Assembly: GCF_016461785.1 (NCBI RefSeq)
Contig: NZ_JAEMUH010000012.1
Span: 1 to 64,000, forward strand
Length of the DNA: 64,000 nt
Source: Marinomonas ostreistagni
GTDB taxonomy: Bacteria > Pseudomonadota > Gammaproteobacteria > Pseudomonadales > Marinomonadaceae
Direction: 5' to 3'
Shown here one piece after another: positions 60,301-64,000 of the stretch. Position numbers and translations under genes: made by a program. Within the stretch, counting starts at the first letter, position 1. Each line of letters starts with the position of its first letter. Below the pieces are notes generated by a model, which saw nothing but the letters and a program-made list of their open reading frames with translations, made no database searches and was not told the DNA's origin.

Positions 60301-60310
60301 TTGGATACAA
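60301..60310. promoter_or_regulatory. Possible GntR/FCD operator before the aldehyde dehydrogenase gene
   Basis: TTGGATACAA differs in one base from the palindrome TTGTATACAA, a form common among FCD-type GntR operators. A related TGTATTTTGATATAC sequence lies at 59386-59400 in the gabD-gntR gap. Confidence 0.35.
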
Positions 60311-60338
60311 AATACATTAAAAATTGGAGTGAAAACTC

Positions 60339-61859
60339 ATGTCGTTCACGCCCCATGGAAAACATCTAATCGCCGGCCAATGGGTCAGCTCAGCGCAACA
60401 ATTTAACTCAACCCCAGCCAATGGAGACGCTTTCTCATTCTCTGTTGGGTCTGTTGACCTTGTCGGTCAGGCTGTACAAGCCGCTGAAAGTGCCTTTTAC
60501 GAATACAGTGCCACGTCTAGAGCGCAACGTGCAGTATTTTTAAATACTATTGCCGATGAGATCGAAGCTCGTGCGGAAGCGGTGACTGAAATCGGTACAT
60601 CGGAAACGGGGTTACCTGTGGCGCGACTAGAAGGTGAGCGTGGTCGAACCTGTGGTCAACTGAGATTGTTTGCGCAGCATATTCTTGATGGTGAGTACTT
60701 GGATCGTCGTCATGACCAAGCCTTGCCGGAGCGTCAGCCGTTACCGCGAGCGGACCTTCGTCTAATCCAGCGTCCGGTTGGCCCTGTTGCTGTATTCGGT
60801 GCCTCGAACTTTCCTCTTGCCTTTTCAACGGCGGGGGGGGATACCGCTTCTGCGTTGGCGGCGGGTTGTCCGGTCGTCGTAAAAGGACACCCTGCACACC
60901 CTGGGACAACAGAAATCATTGCCGAAGCGCTTCATGCTGCGGTGGAACGTTGTGCCATACCTGCTGGGGTGATCAGTGTGGTTCAAGACAGTGGTGAAAG
61001 TTTCGATGTCGGTAAGGCTCTCGTAGAGCATCCACTCATTAAAGCAGTTGGTTTTACCGGATCGCTGCGTGGTGGCCGTGCTTTATTTGATTTATGTGCC
61101 GCACGACCTGAACCAATTCCATTCTTTGGTGAGCTGGGCTCTGTTAACCCTATGTTTTTGTTCGAGAATGCCATCTCAAATCGAGGTGAAACTCTGGCCA
61201 AAGGCTGGGCGGGGTCATTAACCATGGGCGCGGGTCAGTTCTGTACCAATCCTGGTGTTGCGGTGTTGGTCAAAGGTGAGGCGGCGGATAAGTTTGTTAC
61301 TACTGCAAAAGAGGCATTAGCATCTGTACCTGCTCAAACCATGCTGACTGACGGTATCGCCGACGCTTACCGTTCCGGTCAAAAGCGCATTGCCGCAAGC
61401 GCTGGTGTACGTGAAGTTCTGTCTACTAGTTGTGATTTGCGTGATGCAACGCCCTACTTGTATCAAACCACTGCAAAAGAATGGCTCGCAAATGAAGCCT
61501 TAGCGGAAGAAGTGTTTGGCCCATTGGGAATGATCGTAATCGCCGAAGACCAAGCAGAAATGCTGGCCATCGCGTCAAACTTAGAAGGGCAGCTCACCTG
61601 CACAGTGCATTTAGATGATGCCGACATTGATGCCGCAAAACGCTTTATGCCAATCCTAGAGCGTAAGGCTGGCCGTGTTCTGGCGAATGCGTTCCCGACA
61701 GGTGTAGAGGTGTGTGACAGCATGGTTCATGGCGGACCTTACCCTGCCTCTACTAACTTTGGAGCAACGTCTGTTGGTTCGATGGCGATTCGTCGCTTCC
61801 TTCGTCCTGTGTGTTTCCAAGATATTCCTGCGGCACTCTTACCGGAAGACTTAAAATAG
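60339..61859 (+). CDS. Alpha-ketoglutaric semialdehyde (2,5-dioxovalerate) dehydrogenase-like enzyme
   Basis: A 506-residue aldehyde dehydrogenase of the group that oxidises 2,5-dioxovalerate to 2-oxoglutarate, the last step of sugar-acid or hydroxyproline degradation. FGASNFPLAFSTAGGDTASALAAGCPVVVKGHP is characteristic of this branch; the glutamate is in FFGELGSVNPMF and the catalytic cysteine in GAGQFCTNPG. TTGGAGTG precedes the ATG. A run of eight G residues (60833-60840) encodes part of AGGD. Substrate inferred from family only. Confidence 0.85.
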   Translation: MSFTPHGKHLIAGQWVSSAQQFNSTPANGDAFSFSVGSVDLVGQAVQAAESAFYEYSATSRAQRAVFLNTIADEIEARAEAVTEIGTSETGLPVARLEGERGRTCGQLRLFAQHILDGEYLDRRHDQALPERQPLPRADLRLIQRPVGPVAVFGASNFPLAFSTAGGDTASALAAGCPVVVKGHPAHPGTTEIIAEALHAAVERCAIPAGVISVVQDSGESFDVGKALVEHPLIKAVGFTGSLRGGRALFDLCAARPEPIPFFGELGSVNPMFLFENAISNRGETLAKGWAGSLTMGAGQFCTNPGVAVLVKGEAADKFVTTAKEALASVPAQTMLTDGIADAYRSGQKRIAASAGVREVLSTSCDLRDATPYLYQTTAKEWLANEALAEEVFGPLGMIVIAEDQAEMLAIASNLEGQLTCTVHLDDADIDAAKRFMPILERKAGRVLANAFPTGVEVCDSMVHGGPYPASTNFGATSVGSMAIRRFLRPVCFQDIPAALLPEDLK

Positions 61860-61879
61860 GTCAGAGGTAAGTGCTTGAT

Positions 61880-61910
61880 AAGGCGCCGTCATACTGTGAC
61901 AGCGCCTTTT
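61880..61910 (+). terminator. Terminator after the aldehyde dehydrogenase gene
   Basis: AAGGCGC-(C)GTCA-TACTG-TGAC-(A)GCGCCTT with a T4 tract; also usable for the convergent MocR gene. Confidence 0.78.
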
Positions 61911-61924
61911 CCATCACTTAGACG

Positions 61925-63268
61925 TTAGATTGACGATTGATACTGATCTAACAGGGTCTTCAAATGCCGTAACCCTATTTCAAAGTGTGTTTGATCTGGG
62001 ATCGACATGAGCGACAGCCGAATGCTTTGGCTGTAGCTTTCGTTGTAACAGAAGAAGCGCCCGTTACTCAGAAACATGCCTCGTTCTTTGGCAGTGTTCA
62101 CAAACTCATCCGTATTGACGTGCTCTGGTAGCGTCAGCCAAATGTGAAAGCTGTTGTATTGGCTTTCTAGTCGCTCTCCCTCAAGAATAGTACGAGCAAT
62201 GACTTGCCTTTGTTCAGCAATTTTCTTTTGATCTTTTGCCAACTCAAAGGCGACACCTGAGCTAATCAGTTGTGCGGCAACTTCGAAAGTCATCGGTGAA
62301 GCCAGCCATACCATAGAGCGGATATGAGCGGCCAACTTATCGACTTGGCTTTGTGGCGCTTTGACGAAACCAGTTCGCAACCCAGGACTAATCGCCTTTG
62401 ATAAACTGCTGATATAGAAGCTTTTCTCAGGGATGAAATTCGTGATTGGAGCAATCACTTCGGTATTGAGAAAACTGTAAATGTCGTCTTCTACTAGCCA
62501 TGTATGATGTCGTTGGATCACACTAGCAATGGCTTTACGTCGCTCCAGAGACAGCGTTCTAGTCGTTGGGTTTTGGTGTGATGGCACAATCACCACCAAG
62601 CTGGGTTGATGTTGCGCGCAGACAGCTTGTAAGTGACTAGGTGACATTCCTTGTTCGTCTAGTTCTACGCCAACCGCTGTGCGTCCAAGCATGTTGATGA
62701 TCGATAAGATACCAGGGTAGGTTTGTGCTTCTACGGCAATACTGTCACCCGGCTTGGAATAAAGCTCAATCAGTGTCGATAACGCATGCTGTGCACCATT
62801 GGTTAGTAAGACATGTTCTGCTGAGCGGATTTGCAAACCACTGGATTGTTGTAACCACTTCATACCTGCTTGCTTATGGGCGCTGCAGCCCGTATTTTCA
62901 ATGTAACCAAAGAGTTCTGGCTTTAATGCTTCGCGGAAGCATTGACTCATCGCATTGTGTATCTGCTCCATTGCGCTGCCCAAGCACGGTTGGAGAATCG
63001 AAAAATTCCATTCATCTTCGACCAGTTGCGACTGTATTGCCTGTTTCAGTGTCGAGCGGCTTTTGACAAAGCTACCACGGCCGACAAATGACTCGATATG
63101 TCCCTGCTCTGCAAGGTATGAGTAAGCCTTCGCGACGGTGACTGCGGTGGTGCTGTATTCTTCTGCGAGTGCCCGATGGGCAGGAAGTTTATGCCCTTCA
63201 TGGTAGTGACCTATGTCAATTTGATGAATGATGGCATCTGCAATTTCCAGATACTTAGCCTTTGCCAT
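61925..63268 (-). CDS. MocR-family regulator (GntR domain fused to aminotransferase)
   Basis: A 447-residue fusion: an N-terminal GntR winged helix (GHKLPAHRALAEEYSTTAVTVAKAYSYLAEQGHIESFVGRGSFV, residues 25-70) and a C-terminal fold-type I aminotransferase domain with the PLP lysine in YISSLSKAISPGLRTGFV. Such regulators sense amino compounds through PLP. GGAG precedes the ATG. It is divergent from the dehydrogenase at the right edge and probably regulates it. Confidence 0.92.
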   Translation of the reverse strand: MAKAKYLEIADAIIHQIDIGHYHEGHKLPAHRALAEEYSTTAVTVAKAYSYLAEQGHIESFVGRGSFVKSRSTLKQAIQSQLVEDEWNFSILQPCLGSAMEQIHNAMSQCFREALKPELFGYIENTGCSAHKQAGMKWLQQSSGLQIRSAEHVLLTNGAQHALSTLIELYSKPGDSIAVEAQTYPGILSIINMLGRTAVGVELDEQGMSPSHLQAVCAQHQPSLVVIVPSHQNPTTRTLSLERRKAIASVIQRHHTWLVEDDIYSFLNTEVIAPITNFIPEKSFYISSLSKAISPGLRTGFVKAPQSQVDKLAAHIRSMVWLASPMTFEVAAQLISSGVAFELAKDQKKIAEQRQVIARTILEGERLESQYNSFHIWLTLPEHVNTDEFVNTAKERGMFLSNGRFFCYNESYSQSIRLSLMSIPDQTHFEIGLRHLKTLLDQYQSSI

Positions 63269-63362
63269 AAAAGCTCCACAGAGTTAAAGATGAGTGTGAT
63301 CATAATAAAGCAATGATGTGAACTAGGCTTTAGGTCGAGATAAAATTTTTCAAAAAACTAAA

Positions 63363-63400
63363 TTGACATATGTCATTTAATTGAATTAACCTTTGTCATT
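63363..63400. promoter_or_regulatory. Candidate MocR operator
   Basis: A perfect 12-bp palindrome TGACATATGTCA (63364-63375) and a direct repeat TGTCATT (63371-63377 and 63394-63400), 23 bp apart, about two helical turns. MocR-type regulators commonly bind direct repeats. TTGACA at 63363-63368 could be a -35 element. Confidence 0.5.
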
Positions 63401-63431
63401 ATCAACGTGATATTTAGTAAAGGAGTCCACT

Positions 63432-64000
63432 ATGAGCAAACAGCAGGTCGCATTTTTAGGATTAGGAGTGATGGGATTCCCCATGGCGGGCCACTTGGCA
63501 AAGGCTGGATACAATGTGACGGTTTATAATCGTACTTTCAGCAAAGCAGAACGTTGGACAGAAGAGTACAACGGTCATGCTGCTAAGACTCCTGCGGAAG
63601 CCGTCCATAATGCTGACATTGTCTGTATTTGTGTGGGCAATGATAATGATGTTCGAAGTGTCGTATTGGGCGACGATGGTGTTTTAGCCGGAGTAAAAGC
63701 TAATGCTATTGTCATCGACCATACGACGACCTCTGCAGTATTGGCAGAAGAGCTAGACAAAGCGTGTGAAACCGCAGGCGTTCATTTCATGGATGCACCT
63801 GTTTCGGGTGGACAGGCTGGTGCTGAAAACGGCGTATTGACAGCCATGTGTGGTGCTCAGGCAGCTGTTTTTGATACAGCGGCTCCAGTTATCAGCAGTT
63901 ATGCGCAAAAAGTTGAGCGCATGGGGCCGGTTGGTCAAGGGCAGCGTTGTAAAATGGTTAACCAAATTTGCATTGCTGGGATTTTAAATGGCTTAAGCGA
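63432..64000 (+). CDS. 3-hydroxyisobutyrate dehydrogenase-family oxidoreductase (cut by window end)
   Basis: The first 189 codons of a beta-hydroxyacid dehydrogenase; no stop before the window ends. It has the NAD(P) loop FLGLGVMGFPMAGHLAKAG, the substrate motif DAPVSGGQAGAENG and the catalytic lysine in CKMVNQ. The family includes 3-hydroxyisobutyrate dehydrogenase, tartronate semialdehyde reductase and related enzymes; the substrate is undecided. AAAGGAG precedes the ATG. Divergent from the MocR gene. Confidence 0.92.
   Translation, partial: MSKQQVAFLGLGVMGFPMAGHLAKAGYNVTVYNRTFSKAERWTEEYNGHAAKTPAEAVHNADIVCICVGNDNDVRSVVLGDDGVLAGVKANAIVIDHTTTSAVLAEELDKACETAGVHFMDAPVSGGQAGAENGVLTAMCGAQAAVFDTAAPVISSYAQKVERMGPVGQGQRCKMVNQICIAGILNGLS

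Overview
The window is a near-origin chromosomal segment of a marine gammaproteobacterium. Gene order (gmhB, lpxL-type acyltransferase, trkA, rsmB, fmt, def, dprA; mnmE, yidC, rnpA, rpmH, dnaA, dnaN, recF, gyrB; mnmG, rsmG, parA, parB, atp operon) is that of the Pseudomonas/Oceanospirillales origin region. The moderate base composition, TRAP transporter and acrylate genes suggest a Marinomonas-like organism; that assignment is an inference.

Layout. 0-5.4 kb: LysE-type exporter with AraC regulator, tcdA, a TrmB-like regulator and prpE. 5.4-13.3 kb: the complete atp operon (atpIBEFHAGDC) plus a second epsilon gene behind a terminator. 13.3-17.6 kb: parB, parA, rsmG, mnmG. 17.6-18.25 kb: intergenic DnaA-box cluster. 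18.3-19.9 kb: acuR-acuI (acrylate response) with one operator motif in front of each gene. 20-23.8 kb: mnmE, yidC, rnpA, rpmH. 23.8-24.3 kb: a second, denser DnaA-box cluster. 24.3-30.6 kb: dnaA-dnaN-recF-gyrB. 30.8-43.8 kb: qorB/HxlR pair, gmhB, lpxL, ybaK, trkH, trkA, rsmB, fmt, def, dprA, hslR, cysQ and a TetR gene, with three parS-like sites. 43.9-49.6 kb: a KAS II enzyme, then an AraC regulator divergent from a three-gene cluster: cyclodipeptide synthase, cytochrome P450, MFS exporter. 49.6-64 kb: dctPQM TRAP transporter, chemoreceptor, LysR, gabT, gabD, GntR, an alpha-ketoglutaric semialdehyde dehydrogenase-like enzyme, a MocR regulator and a 3-hydroxyisobutyrate-dehydrogenase-family gene cut by the window edge.

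How the parts work together. The core is replication, segregation, translation-modification and energy genes around oriC. The most striking accessory unit is the CDPS-P450-MFS cluster. Its first two proteins resemble Bacillus YvmC and CypX, which make cyclo(Leu-Leu) and oxidise it to the iron chelator pulcherriminic acid, so a pulcherrimin-type pathway is predicted here. The right-hand end looks like an amino-acid/omega-amino-acid scavenging locus. A 26-bp composite motif lies about 108 bp upstream of lysR and dctP, with a weaker version at the same distance from gabD, suggesting that the LysR protein links uptake and GABA-type catabolism.

All functional calls come from reading motifs and from memory of protein families; no database search was run.
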